Assembly: GCF_016907315.1 (NCBI RefSeq)
Contig: NZ_JAFBBS010000001.1
Span: 1,054,001 to 1,118,000, forward strand
DNA length: 64,000 nt
DNA from: Microbacterium esteraromaticum
Lineage (GTDB): Bacteria > Actinomycetota > Actinomycetes > Actinomycetales > Microbacteriaceae
Direction: 5' to 3'
A program made the translations under genes and the position numbers. The notes under the pieces are model-generated. The model saw only the letters and a program-made list of their open reading frames with translations, made no database searches and was not told where the DNA came from. Every line of letters starts with the position of its first letter. Position 1 is the stretch's first letter. Below are positions 34,293 through 47,840 of this stretch, one piece after another.

Positions 34293-34949
34293 GTGACAGT
34301 CTCGATCGATTCCTCCGTGACCCTGTGGTCGCCTGAGCCGCGCGAGGGCAAGCCGCTGCTGGTGCTGCTGCACGGCTACGGCGCCGACGAGCGCGACCTG
34401 TTCGGTCTGATCCCCTACCTGCCCGACGGCATCGCGGTGGCCGCCGTCGGGGCTCCGCTCACCCCGCCCTGGCCGATGCCCGGTCGGTCGTGGTACGCGA
34501 TCGATTCGCTCGACACGCGGGATGCCGCAGGCATCACCCTCGCAGCCGAAGCGCTGCTCGCCTGGCTCGACGAAGCGACCGCAGGTGTCCCATCGGTCGC
34601 GCTGCTGGGGTTCTCGCAGGGCGCTGCCGTGTCATTGCAGGCGCTGCGCCTCGAGCCATCGCGGATCGACGCGGTCGTCGCACTGAGCGGGTACGCAGCC
34701 CCTGGCGAGCTGCCGAACGACGCCGTGCTGGAGGAAGAGCGACCCCCGGTGTTCTGGGGCCGCGGCACTCACGACGACGTCATCCCCGCAGGCCTCGTCG
34801 AACACACGGCACAGTGGCTGCCTGCGCACTCCGAGCTGTCGGGCCGTGTCTACCAGGGGCTGACCCACTCGATCTCCGAGCAGGAGCTCTCGGACGTGCA
34901 CGTGTTCCTCTCGCAGTGGAAGGACTCGGTCTCGAAGAAGACCGCATGA
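34293..34949 (+). CDS. Phospholipase/carboxylesterase family hydrolase
   Basis: 218 residues of the acyl-protein thioesterase/carboxylesterase group. LLVLLHGYGADE provides the oxyanion hole, GFSQG holds the nucleophile Ser108, and D161/D162 with H192 (GLTHSIS) complete the triad. It is cytoplasmic. The GTG start at 34293 has CAGGAT six bases upstream, a weaker version of the leaderless pattern. The substrate is unknown. Confidence 0.88.
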   Translation: MTVSIDSSVTLWSPEPREGKPLLVLLHGYGADERDLFGLIPYLPDGIAVAAVGAPLTPPWPMPGRSWYAIDSLDTRDAAGITLAAEALLAWLDEATAGVPSVALLGFSQGAAVSLQALRLEPSRIDAVVALSGYAAPGELPNDAVLEEERPPVFWGRGTHDDVIPAGLVEHTAQWLPAHSELSGRVYQGLTHSISEQELSDVHVFLSQWKDSVSKKTA

Positions 34950-34965
34950 CCACGACACGCCCGGG

Positions 34966-35211
34966 TTGCGCGTCCGCGTCCGGCGCAGATAAAGTCGCAG
35001 GGTCCTATCCGCCGTGTCTGGAAGTCCATTGATCTGATTCGTCGCCTCTCCGCGTAACACATCCACGCGCTGATCCGACGAACCCGCCCTCCGGCAGGAC
35101 CCGCTCCGTACTCGAGCCCCTCGACAGGCCCTTCGATCCGACGTCTCTCCGACGTCTCGCGAAGCCCTCTTCGTCGGCATCCGCGCACCCGCATATTTCC
35201 GGGAGTCGCTC
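34966..35211 (+). promoter_or_regulatory. Promoter and long structured leader of the ABC-F gene
   Basis: TTGCGC (34966-34971) and TAAAGT (34990-34995), spaced 18 bases, predict a start near 35002 and an untranslated leader of about 210 bases. A mini-ORF (GTG at 35014 to TGA at 35037, seven residues) lies at its beginning, and several short inverted repeats (for example GAAG-CCCT-CTTC near 35161-35172) follow. This arrangement is typical of ribosome-mediated attenuation of antibiotic-response genes. The rest of the 262-base gap holds no gene. Confidence 0.45.
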
Positions 35212-36939
35212 ATGTCATCACCGAACATCTTCACCACAGCCGCCGTCACGCTCGACCGGGTCTCTTTCGCCTGGCCGGACGGCTCCATCGCACTCGACGC
35301 CGTCAGCGGCTCGTTCGGATCGGGTCGCACCGGTCTCGTCGGCCGCAACGGCGCCGGCAAGTCGACGCTGCTGCGCCTGATCGCGGGCGAGCTCACCCCG
35401 GCGTCCGGGCAGATCCTGCGCTCCGACCAGGTCGCGTACCTGCCGCAGCGCCTGACGCTCGAGACCGACCGCCGGGTCGCCGAGCTGCTCGGCATCGCCG
35501 CTGCGCTCGACGCGGTGCGCGCGATCACCGCGGGCGACGTCGACCCGGCGCACTTCGATGCCGTCGGCGACGACTGGGACATCGAAGCTCGCGCCGAGGC
35601 ATCCCTCGCCGAAGCCGGACTCGACCCCTCGTTCCTCGACCGGACCGTCGGAGAGCTGTCGGGCGGCGAAGCCGTGCTGGTGGCGGTCGCGGGCATCCGC
35701 CTGAGGCGGGCCCCCATCACACTGCTCGACGAGCCCACCAACAATCTCGACCGCGAGGCGCGACAGCGACTCGCCGACATGGTGCGCGCGTGGAAGGGCG
35801 CGCTCATCGTGGTCAGTCACGACCTGTCGCTGCTCGAGCTCATGGACGACACCGCCGAGATCTACGGCAGCGAGCTGAGCGTGTTCGGCGGCCCCTACTC
35901 GCAATGGCGGGCATGGCTGGACGCCGAGCAGGGCGCTGCGCGCCAGGCCGAGCGCGACGCCGCGCAGGCATACCGGAAGGAGAAGAGGCAGCGGATCGAG
36001 GCCGAGGCCAAGCTCGCCACGCGTGCGCAGATGGGCCGGAAGGCGTTCGAGGAGAAGCGCGTGCCGAAGATCATCGCGAACGGGCGCAAGATGGCCGCCG
36101 AGGTGTCGGCCGGACGGCTGCGCACCGAGGTTCGAGGCAAGGAGGATGCCGCTCACCAGGCCCTCGATGCCGCCGGCCGCCGGGTGCGCGACGACGACAC
36201 GATGAAGATCGGGCTGCCGGATCCCCGGATGTCGGCGTCGCGCCGGATCGCGACGATCGGCGACGGAGAGCGGTCATGGATCGTGCAGGGCCCGGAGCGG
36301 GTGGCGCTCATCGGCCGGAACGGAGTGGGCAAGACGACCCTGTTGCGCCGGCTGGTGGCATCCGGTGCTGGCGGGACCGACGCTTCGCGCGGAGAAGTGC
36401 GCCTCGCGCGGACGGATTCGGCGGATCTATCCGCGGCAAGCGTACATTTCCGCGCGGAGAGTGCGGATGCCGGGGCATCCGGCCCTCCGCTGAACCCGAA
36501 CCTGCACGCTGACGCGCACACCGACCGCATCGGGTACCTCTCGCAGCGGATCGACGGGCTCGACGATCAGGCGTCGGTGGTGCAGAACATCGCCGCGGCC
36601 GCGCCGCACGTGCCCGACAAGGAGCTGCGCAACAGGCTGGCCCGGTTCCTGATCCGCGGCGCGACGATGGACCGGCCGGTCGGCGCGCTGTCGGGCGGCG
36701 AGCGGTTCCGCGTCGCTCTGGCGAAGGTGCTGCTCGCCGATCCGGCGCCGCATCTGGTCGTGCTCGACGAGCCGACCAACAACCTCGATCTCGACACCGC
36801 GGACCAGCTGGTCGAGGCGCTGCGCGCCTATCGCGGTGCCGTGCTGATCGTCAGCCACGACGACGCGTTCCTCGCCAGGCTCGGACTCGATCTGACGCTG
36901 GAGCTGGATGCGGAGGGCGGGCTCACCGAGGTCGGCTGA
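35212..36939 (+). CDS. ABC-F family ATPase with a repeat-derived insertion
   Basis: 575 residues with two nucleotide-binding domains and no membrane part. Domain 1: Walker A GRNGAGKST (44-52), Q-loop YLPQR (76-80), signature LSGGE (149-153), Walker B LLDEPTNNLD (171-180). A basic linker (about 240-330) corresponds to the P-site tRNA interaction motif. Domain 2: GRNGVGKTT (368-376), YLSQR (442-446), LSGGE (493-497), VLDEPTNNLD (517-526). ABC-F proteins act on ribosomes, either as translation factors or for antibiotic protection. Walker A to Q-loop takes about 27 residues in domain 1 but about 69 in domain 2; the extra 40 residues (about 386-426) are encoded by the palindromic element at 36387-36456. 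Confidence 0.9.
   Translation: MSSPNIFTTAAVTLDRVSFAWPDGSIALDAVSGSFGSGRTGLVGRNGAGKSTLLRLIAGELTPASGQILRSDQVAYLPQRLTLETDRRVAELLGIAAALDAVRAITAGDVDPAHFDAVGDDWDIEARAEASLAEAGLDPSFLDRTVGELSGGEAVLVAVAGIRLRRAPITLLDEPTNNLDREARQRLADMVRAWKGALIVVSHDLSLLELMDDTAEIYGSELSVFGGPYSQWRAWLDAEQGAARQAERDAAQAYRKEKRQRIEAEAKLATRAQMGRKAFEEKRVPKIIANGRKMAAEVSAGRLRTEVRGKEDAAHQALDAAGRRVRDDDTMKIGLPDPRMSASRRIATIGDGERSWIVQGPERVALIGRNGVGKTTLLRRLVASGAGGTDASRGEVRLARTDSADLSAASVHFRAESADAGASGPPLNPNLHADAHTDRIGYLSQRIDGLDDQASVVQNIAAAAPHVPDKELRNRLARFLIRGATMDRPVGALSGGERFRVALAKVLLADPAPHLVVLDEPTNNLDLDTADQLVEALRAYRGAVLIVSHDDAFLARLGLDLTLELDAEGGLTEVG
36387..36456. repeat. Palindromic repeat element, copy B, inside the ABC-F gene
   Basis: This segment matches the intergenic element at 15193-15262: 23 of 25 bases on the left part (36387-36411) and 23 of 27 on the right (36430-36456). 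It keeps the frame open and adds residues to the second nucleotide-binding domain. The inverted symmetry is degraded compared with copy A, as expected if it has drifted under coding constraint. Confidence 0.85.
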
Positions 36940-37035
36940 GGCGCCCAGGGCGGACACGCTCAGGGTTGACGCGCGGAAGGGCGGCTGGGGTCATCCCCCG
37001 GCCGCCCTCCTGCGATCCGCTCTCTCGCGATCCGC

Positions 37036-37446
37036 TCAGCTGCGACGGCTCGAGCGCATCGCCCGCTTGTGCTCGAGCGACGGATCGGCGGCGAGCGCGG
37101 CGTACTCGTCGGAGTCGCGGGGGAACATCGCGACGCGGCCGTGCTCGTCGTGGTGCGTGCCCCAGCCGTACCGCTTGCTCAGGGGCGATGCGCGCAGGCA
37201 GGCCTGTCCCTTCGAGAAGAACTCAGCCCTGGCGTCAGCGTCGTCGGGGTCGATGCCCTTGCGCAGCGCATGCGTCTCGAAGAGCACGTCGTCGGAGGTG
37301 CGCGTGTACGGCTCTTCGCTGAGCAGGCGGTAGTGCAGGGCGGCGATCGACAGGTTCTCGGCGATCGGCGGTTCGACGCCGTGCTGCGCCGGGCAGTCTT
37401 CGCTGACCTCGATGAACGTGTTGGTGTAGTTCGTCGTGTGCGCCAT
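37036..37446 (-). CDS. DUF6157 family protein
   Basis: 136 residues. The conserved opening TNTFIEVSEDCP and the block IAALHYRLLSEEPYT are what I recall of DUF6157, a family of unknown function found in actinobacteria and Bacillus. The C-terminus has YGWGTHHDEHGRVAM and a basic tail. It is soluble and lacks a recognisable catalytic motif. It is divergent from lhr and convergent with the ABC-F gene. Confidence 0.8.
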   Translation of the reverse strand: MAHTTNYTNTFIEVSEDCPAQHGVEPPIAENLSIAALHYRLLSEEPYTRTSDDVLFETHALRKGIDPDDADARAEFFSKGQACLRASPLSKRYGWGTHHDEHGRVAMFPRDSDEYAALAADPSLEHKRAMRSSRRS

Positions 37447-37527
37447 GCGGCCAGCATCCCCTACCCCTCCGACGTTGTCGAGGGCAAGCTCCGCGCCGAT
37501 GTCGGAGGGGCAGACGATGATGGAGGG

Positions 37528-42177
<4,650 letters not shown>

Positions 42178-42189
42178 TTGACTTTCCCC

Positions 42190-42942
42190 ATGGTCAGCGA
42201 GTTCTTCACCGGCATCCGCTTCCTCGGGCGCGGGTTCGGCTACTGGAAGCGCCGCCCCGGCCTGATGGCGCTCGGACTGGTGCCAGGTCTGATCGCGCTC
42301 GCCCTGCTCGCGGCCGTCATCATCCCGCTGCTGCTCAACCTGGGCGGCATCACCGCGTGGGCGACGCCGTTCGCCGACGGATGGGATCCATTCTGGAGGG
42401 ATGCCCTGCGCACCGCCCTCGGCGTAGTGGCGGCCATCGCGGTGCTCGTGCTCGCCAGCGTCACCTTCACCGCGCTCACGCTGCTCATCGGCGATCCGTT
42501 CTACCAGCGCATCTGGCGCGCGATAGAGACGGACCTCGGCGGTGATGTTCCCGAGGGCGACGGCGGCTTCCTCGTGGCACTGGGCGAGAGCATCCGGCTG
42601 GTCGCGCTCGGCGCCCTCGTCGCGCTGCTCGCGCTGGCGATCGGCTTCATCCCGCTCGTCGGCGCACCGCTCGCGGCCGTGACGAGCGTGCTTCTCACGG
42701 GTCGCCTGCTCGCGCGCGAGCTCACCGGGCGGGCGCTGAACGCGCGCGACATCCCGAGCGCCGAGCGGTCACGCCTGTTCGCGGGGCGCCGCGCACGGCT
42801 GCTGGGCTTCGGCGCGGCGACGCAGCTGTGCTTCATGGTTCCGCTCGGTGCGGTGTTCATCATGCCGACCGCGGTCGCAGGAGCCACCCTGATCGCGCGT
42901 GACCTCCTCGCTCAGCGAACAACGGGAGCGCCCGGTGCCTGA
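42190..42942 (+). CDS. EI24-domain membrane protein
   Basis: 250 residues from the ATG at 42190 (a TTG at 42178, right after the lhr stop, would add four residues). Four or more membrane helices and LLIGDPFYQRIWRAIE followed by GFIPLVGAPLAAV mark the EI24/CysZ-like family. E. coli CysZ moves sulphate, but most actinobacterial members are uncharacterised. Its stop overlaps the start of the nei gene by eight bases, implying coupled translation with a DNA-repair gene. Confidence 0.82.
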   Translation: MVSEFFTGIRFLGRGFGYWKRRPGLMALGLVPGLIALALLAAVIIPLLLNLGGITAWATPFADGWDPFWRDALRTALGVVAAIAVLVLASVTFTALTLLIGDPFYQRIWRAIETDLGGDVPEGDGGFLVALGESIRLVALGALVALLALAIGFIPLVGAPLAAVTSVLLTGRLLARELTGRALNARDIPSAERSRLFAGRRARLLGFGAATQLCFMVPLGAVFIMPTAVAGATLIARDLLAQRTTGAPGA

Positions 42943-43708
42943 GGGCGACACGATCTATCGCGCCGCGCATCGCCTCGATGCCGCGCTGCGCGGTCAGGAG
43001 GTGACGCGCTTCGATCTGCGCGTGCCCCGCCTTGCGACCGCCGATCTCACCGGCCAGGTCGTGCACGACGTCGTGCCCCGAGGCAAGCACCTGCTCATGC
43101 GCATCGGCGAGTACACGCTGCATTCCCATCTGCGCATGGACGGCACGTGGTTCATCTACCGACCCGGCGAGAAGTGGCGGCACCCCGCGTTCAAGGTGCG
43201 CGCGATCGTCGGCACCGCGACCCATGAAGCGGTCGGCGTCGACATCGCGGAGGTCAAGCTCGTCCCCACTCGCAACGAGGGCGATCTGGTCGACTACCTC
43301 GGCCCTGATCCGCTCGCGGACGACTGGGATCTCGATGAGGCGATCCGACGGCTCAGCGCCGATACCCGCGAGATCCACGTGGCGCTCCTCGACCAGCGCA
43401 ACGTGGCCGGCTTCGGCAACGAGTACGCCGCCGAACTGCTGTTCCTGCGGGGCATCCGACCCGAGACGCCGACGGCAGAGGTCGACGTTCCCGCGCTGCT
43501 CGACCTCGGCGTGCGCACGATCCGCGCCAATAAGGATCGCGTCGACCGCACGTTCACCGGCGACGCGCGCCGCGGCTTCACCGACTGGGTCTACGGCCGG
43601 GCAGGACGATCGTGCCGACGCTGCGGAACGCCCATCCGCAAAGGTGAACTGGGCGCGGATCCGACCCGAGAGCGCATCACATTCTGGTGTCCGAACTGCC
43701 AGCGTTGA
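42935..43708 (+). CDS. nei: Formamidopyrimidine-DNA glycosylase/endonuclease VIII family (Nei2-like)
   Basis: 257 residues. The GTG at 42935 gives the required N-terminal PEGDT, in which Pro2 is the Schiff-base nucleophile and Glu3 the catalytic acid. The helix-two-turn-helix region (QRNVAGFGNEYAAELLF) and a C-terminal four-cysteine zinc finger (CRRCGTPIRKG and FWCPNCQR) are intact. It excises oxidised pyrimidines. It overlaps the EI24 gene and lies behind lhr, forming a small DNA-repair neighbourhood. Confidence 0.92.
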   Translation: MPEGDTIYRAAHRLDAALRGQEVTRFDLRVPRLATADLTGQVVHDVVPRGKHLLMRIGEYTLHSHLRMDGTWFIYRPGEKWRHPAFKVRAIVGTATHEAVGVDIAEVKLVPTRNEGDLVDYLGPDPLADDWDLDEAIRRLSADTREIHVALLDQRNVAGFGNEYAAELLFLRGIRPETPTAEVDVPALLDLGVRTIRANKDRVDRTFTGDARRGFTDWVYGRAGRSCRRCGTPIRKGELGADPTRERITFWCPNCQR

Positions 43709-43758
43709 GCTAATCCCAAACGGGGAATGAATCAAGCCCCCTCCCGGTTGTACATATA

Positions 43759-43774
43759 TCCGGAAGACTCCGGA
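43759..43774. promoter_or_regulatory. Paired TCCGGA palindromes before the hexapeptide-repeat gene
   Basis: TCCGGA at 43759-43764 and 43769-43774, each self-complementary, lie just after an A+T-rich TACATATAT stretch (43751-43759) that could be the -10 region. They could be an operator or a short leader hairpin. Confidence 0.35.
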
Positions 43775-43787
43775 CACGGGAGGAAAC

Positions 43788-44195
43788 GTGGGCAAGAACT
43801 ACATCGATATCGAGGACGACCAGGGCGCCACGCTGCGATACCGCAAGCACGCCAACGGACGCGGACTCGTCGCGCACGGCGCGAAGGTGCATCCGAAGGC
43901 TCTCATCGAGGCCGGTGCCTATGTCGAACCCGGCGCCCGGGTGGGCGCCGGAGCGAGGGTCGCGCGCGGCGCCTGGGTCGAACCGGACGCCGTGATCGGC
44001 GAAAACGTGCGGATCGACGCGCATGCGCACATCGGCGCAGGAGCGGCCGTCGGCGACGGCGCCTGGATCGGCGTTCGCACCGAGATCGGCGCGGGAGCGC
44101 AGGTTGCACGCGGCACCCGCATCGGGCACGACGAGAGCGTCGCCCCTGGTCTCACGGTCATCACTGACCGGAAGGGTCTCTGGCTGGCAGCCTGA
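43788..44195 (+). CDS. Left-handed beta-helix (hexapeptide repeat) protein
   Basis: 135 residues. Residues 30-120 consist of hexapeptide repeats of the [LIV]-G-x-x-x-x type (for example GARVGAGARVARGAWV), which build the left-handed beta-helix of acyltransferases and gamma carbonic anhydrases. No catalytic His or acyl-donor region is evident, and the protein is short, so it may be structural or binding. GGGAGGAAAC is an excellent ribosome binding site for the GTG start. A strong terminator follows. Confidence 0.8.
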   Translation: MGKNYIDIEDDQGATLRYRKHANGRGLVAHGAKVHPKALIEAGAYVEPGARVGAGARVARGAWVEPDAVIGENVRIDAHAHIGAGAAVGDGAWIGVRTEIGAGAQVARGTRIGHDESVAPGLTVITDRKGLWLAA

Positions 44196-44205
44196 GCCCT
44201 CATCC

Positions 44206-44241
44206 GAGAGCCCGCCTGGTCGCGTCGACCGGCGGGCTCTC
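44206..44241 (+). terminator. Terminator after the hexapeptide-repeat gene
   Basis: Stem GAGAGCCCGCC (44206-44216) with GGCGGGCTCTC (44231-44241); the inner GGTCG/CGACC pairing leaves a three-base loop. It lies between convergent genes and may serve both. Confidence 0.8.
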
Positions 44242-44278
44242 TGCATGTGCGAGTGGCCGGGCGGATCAGAACGGAAGG

Positions 44279-44947
44279 TCAGAGCAGGCGGCGCTCGGTC
44301 GCCCAGACCGTCAGCTCGTGCCTCGACGACAGCTGCAGCTTGCGCAGCACCGAAGACACATGCGTCTCGACCGTCTTGATCGAGATGAACAGCTCCGACG
44401 CGACCTCCTTGTACGCGTAGCCGCGCGCGATCAGCCGCATCACCTCCTGCTCACGCCCTGACAGACGGTCGAGCTCGTCTTCCACGGCCGCGGTCTCACC
44501 GGCGACGGCGCCGAAGGCATCCAGCACGAACCCCGCCAGACGAGGAGAGAAGACGGCGTCCCCACCCGCCACTGCATGCACCGCCTTGGACACCTCGACT
44601 CCCGACGATCCCTTCGTGATGTAGCCGCGGGCGCCCGCGCGGATCACGCGCACGACGTCTTCGGCGGCGTCCGACACGCTCAGCGCGAGGAACCGCGCCG
44701 TGGTCGGCATGGATCCGCGGATGACCGCCTCACCTCCGGTCGAGTCGGCGAGCGGCATGGACGGGCCGCCGGGAAGGTGCACGTCGAGCAGCACGACATC
44801 CGGCCGCATCTCGGCGATGATGGCGATGGCCGAGGCCACATCGGCTGCCTCGCCGACGACCTGCACGGTGTCGTCGAGGTCGGCCCTGAGGCCCGAGCGG
44901 AAGATCGAGTGGTCGTCGACGATCACGACCCTGATGCCGTCAGCCAT
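44279..44947 (-). CDS. NarL/LuxR-type response regulator
   Basis: 222 residues. The receiver domain has the acidic pair D11/D12, the phosphorylation site D55 (VVLLDVHLP) and K112 (GYITKG). The C-terminal LuxR helix-turn-helix reads LSGREQEVMRLIARGYAYKE. It overlaps the histidine kinase gene by eight bases, so the pair is translated together. Together with the PspC-containing kinase and the divergent PspC/LiaF-like protein it forms a membrane-stress sensing module. Confidence 0.93.
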   Translation of the reverse strand: MADGIRVVIVDDHSIFRSGLRADLDDTVQVVGEAADVASAIAIIAEMRPDVVLLDVHLPGGPSMPLADSTGGEAVIRGSMPTTARFLALSVSDAAEDVVRVIRAGARGYITKGSSGVEVSKAVHAVAGGDAVFSPRLAGFVLDAFGAVAGETAAVEDELDRLSGREQEVMRLIARGYAYKEVASELFISIKTVETHVSSVLRKLQLSSRHELTVWATERRLL

Positions 44948-46184
44948 TCCTCTGCTCCCCCGTGTCGCGCGCCGGGCTGCCGACGATGCGCAGGTGCACC
45001 TCGGTGCCGTTCTCGTCGCTGCGCACCGTCGCCGTGCCACCGGCGCGACGCATGCGCGCGATGATCGACTGACGCACGCCGAGCCGGTCGCCCGGCACAG
45101 CGTCGAGATCGAATCCCTCTCCGCGGTCGCGCACGAACACGTCGACGCCCGTCGCGGCCCCCTCGATGTACACCGACACCTCGCCGCCCGCATGCCGCGC
45201 CGCGTTGAGCATCGCCTCGCGGGCTGCGGCGGCGAGCTCGCCGCTCGCACGCTCGGTCGACAACCCGGCCGAGACCACGTCGATACGCGCGGGATAGTCG
45301 AGTTCGAGGGCTCCGGCGTAGTCGCGCAGATCGGTGGCGAGGTCACTGTCGGCGGGCGCATCGCCGTCGTACAGCCACGCGCGCAGCTCACGTTCCTGAG
45401 CGCGGGCGAGTCGGGCCGCCTCGCTCGAGGCGCCCGCCCTGTTCTGGATCAGCGCGAGCGTCTGCAGCACCGAGTCATGCAGGTGCGCTGCCATCTCGCT
45501 GCGCTGCTCTTCGCGGATGCGCCTGATGCGCTCACTCGCCAGCTCGCGCCAGCGCTGCGCGAGCGACGAGGAGAACATCGCCAGCAGTCCCGCGAACGGA
45601 ACCAGCAGCAGGAAGGGGTTCGAGGCCCGCAACAGGGCGAGCAGCAGGATGACGACGCCTGCGACGGCGATCATGCGCACCGCCGCCGAGTGACGGGGTC
45701 CGCGGCGCGGGTCATCACGATCGACGAGATCCGCCCAGAGCGCGGCGGCGACGACGGGAACGACGACGATGAGCAGTGTCAGCAGATCGGCGACGGTCGG
45801 GACATCGGGTGACATGCCGCCGATGTCGCCGAGCCACACCCCGAAGCGGTATCCGGTGCCGAGCTGCGGAAGCACGATCAGCGCCAGGACGGCGCTGGCT
45901 GCAAGCAGCAGCCAGGCCACGGGTATCCGTCGGGACGGGCGGGCCTCGCCCTGCTCCCACGGCGTGAGCATCCAGCACCAGAGGTAGAGAAGAACACCGA
46001 AACCCGCCATGGGCGCCGAGACGATGAAGATCGTGCGCACCAGCGCCGGTCCTGTGCCGAGGTGCCTCGCGAGACCCTCGGCTGTGCCACTGACCAGGCA
46101 TTCGCGCACTCGGGCGAGTGGCGGACGGTGCGCCGCCGACCGCGGCGAGCGCGCGGGCGGCGCGAGGGGGACGGAAGTCGACAT
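44940..46184 (-). CDS. Sensor histidine kinase with N-terminal PspC domain
   Basis: 414 residues from the ATG at 46184. The N-terminal PspC domain (about 28-75, ECLVSGTAEGLARHLG) is followed by several membrane helices to about residue 215. The dimerisation/phospho-acceptor helix has MAAHLHDSVLQTLALIQ, and the ATPase domain has REAMLNAARHAGG (N box), VRDRGEGFDLD and GVRQSIIARMRRAGG. Fusion of PspC to a NarL-type kinase suggests that it senses envelope damage, as LiaS-like systems do. It is divergent from the PspC protein at 46299. Confidence 0.92.
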   Translation of the reverse strand: MSTSVPLAPPARSPRSAAHRPPLARVRECLVSGTAEGLARHLGTGPALVRTIFIVSAPMAGFGVLLYLWCWMLTPWEQGEARPSRRIPVAWLLLAASAVLALIVLPQLGTGYRFGVWLGDIGGMSPDVPTVADLLTLLIVVVPVVAAALWADLVDRDDPRRGPRHSAAVRMIAVAGVVILLLALLRASNPFLLLVPFAGLLAMFSSSLAQRWRELASERIRRIREEQRSEMAAHLHDSVLQTLALIQNRAGASSEAARLARAQERELRAWLYDGDAPADSDLATDLRDYAGALELDYPARIDVVSAGLSTERASGELAAAAREAMLNAARHAGGEVSVYIEGAATGVDVFVRDRGEGFDLDAVPGDRLGVRQSIIARMRRAGGTATVRSDENGTEVHLRIVGSPARDTGEQRNG

Positions 46185-46298
46185 GCCGCCATCCAATCAC
46201 CGCCGCACGCGGATCCGCCCCTCCGCCGGCCAGGATCAGGGTCGGCTCAGGGGTTCACCCCATAGCGGGCGGCGAACGCCGCCCGACAGGATCGGAAC

Positions 46299-47840
46299 AT
46301 GACATCTCCGACCGCGCCGCCGCCGCTCGATCGCCCGCCGGCGTCCCGCCGCTCCGACCGCTTCTTCGCCTGGGTGGCTGGTCTCGGCATCGCCCGTTCG
46401 GACGGATGGATCGGCGGCGTGGCTGCGGGCCTCGCCGCGCGTCTGCGGATCGATCCGCTGATCGTGCGCGGAGTGCTGGTCGTCGCGACGCTGTGCGGTC
46501 TGCCGCTGGTGCTCGTCTACGCACTCGCCTGGGCTCTGCTGCCGGATGCCGAGGGGCGCATCCACCTGCGCGAGCTGATTCGCGGACGCTTCGAGCCAGC
46601 CCAGCTGGGCATTCTCGCCGGGGTCGCGTTCGGCCTGTTCGCGAGTGGGCCCTCGCTGTTCTCGCTCCTGTTCGGCCGGATGGTGACCTCGTACGGCGAG
46701 CCCTTCTACGCACCGCGACTGAGTCCCTTCGGAACGTTGCTCTTCATCGTCGGGCTGGTGCTGATCGGCATCCTGCTCGTCCTCATCGTGCGCGCCGCGC
46801 GCCGCACGCCGGGCGATGTCACCGCCCCGGCACCCTCCGCACCGGCTGGCGATTCGGGTGTCGCCGCCGCAGCGGACCCGCGAGGGGAGGATGCGGCGGC
46901 CGACGGGCGGCTGCCGGCATCCCCCCTCGCCCCCTACCCCGCGGACGGGACCGACTTCGAGACCTGGCGCGCTCAGCACGCGGACTGGCAGCAGCAGGAG
47001 CAGGCGTGGCGTCAGCAGCAGCAGGACGCCGATCGCGCGGCACGCGATCAGGCGCGCCGTGAGCGCCAGGCTGCCGCTGCGGCGTTCTCGGCAGAGGCCG
47101 CCGAGCGCCGTCGCATCCGTCGCGCGTCGAACCCGCGCGTGAGCGCGGCATACGTCGGCACCGTGCTCGGGGTCGCGCTGGTCGCCGCCGCCGTCGTCTG
47201 GCTGTGGGCGCCCGATCCGGATGCCACGACCGCGGCCGTCGCACTGTTCGGCGCCGCGCTGGTGCTGGCGTTCGGAATGATCGTCGCGGGTGTCGCCCGA
47301 CGACGCAGCGGCTTCCTCGCATTCGCGGCTGTCGCGACGCTCCTGGCGGGAGTCGCGACCGGCGGCGCCGCGTCAGCCGGCGATGTGCGCCTCGGCGACC
47401 AGACGCTGATGAACACCGAAGACCAGAGCGCCATCAGGCAGCCGTTCGGGCGGACCGAAATCCATCTGGCGAACATCTCCGACGTGCGCTCACAGCCGGT
47501 GGTGCTGCACAAGGGCGTCGGATACACCGATATCTACGTGAGCCCCGGTGTCGAGCTGCAGCTGACCGCCACGGTCGGCGACGTCGCCGTGCAGTGGGAG
47601 CGAACGGCTTTCGATGCGAACGGCAACGTGACCGCCGTCGAGCAGGGTGCGTTTCAGGGGACGCCGCGCGGCGACGGCCGCACCCTCTTCCGCGAATCGG
47701 TCACCTCGTCGCTCGATCCCCGGTCGACGGGGCCCGATGCTCCCCGCAGCGTGATCTCGGCTCCGGTCAGGATCGACCAGGACTCGGGCTCGATCTTCGT
47801 GATCTATTCGACCCAACCCGATGAGGAGGCAGCACAGTGA
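46299..47840 (+). CDS. PspC-domain membrane protein with LiaF-like C-terminus
   Basis: 513 residues. An N-terminal PspC domain (GLGIARSDGWIGGVAAGLAA, about 28-83) is followed by helices near 100-165, then a Gln/Arg-rich linker (about 215-275, QQQEQAWRQQQQ), then a second set of helices (about 285-370) and an external beta-rich domain (about 375-510) with YVSPGVELQLTATVGDVAV. That last pattern resembles the LiaF/DUF2154 cell-envelope response domain. The gene faces the kinase-regulator pair and probably provides its sensor or feedback partner. Confidence 0.85.
   Translation: MTSPTAPPPLDRPPASRRSDRFFAWVAGLGIARSDGWIGGVAAGLAARLRIDPLIVRGVLVVATLCGLPLVLVYALAWALLPDAEGRIHLRELIRGRFEPAQLGILAGVAFGLFASGPSLFSLLFGRMVTSYGEPFYAPRLSPFGTLLFIVGLVLIGILLVLIVRAARRTPGDVTAPAPSAPAGDSGVAAAADPRGEDAAADGRLPASPLAPYPADGTDFETWRAQHADWQQQEQAWRQQQQDADRAARDQARRERQAAAAAFSAEAAERRRIRRASNPRVSAAYVGTVLGVALVAAAVVWLWAPDPDATTAAVALFGAALVLAFGMIVAGVARRRSGFLAFAAVATLLAGVATGGAASAGDVRLGDQTLMNTEDQSAIRQPFGRTEIHLANISDVRSQPVVLHKGVGYTDIYVSPGVELQLTATVGDVAVQWERTAFDANGNVTAVEQGAFQGTPRGDGRTLFRESVTSSLDPRSTGPDAPRSVISAPVRIDQDSGSIFVIYSTQPDEEAAQ

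Noticed and set aside
42178..42189. TTG start of the EI24 gene directly after the lhr stop
   Set aside because: It has no ribosome binding site and would add only four residues not expected at the N-terminus. The ATG at 42190 is preferred, without certainty.
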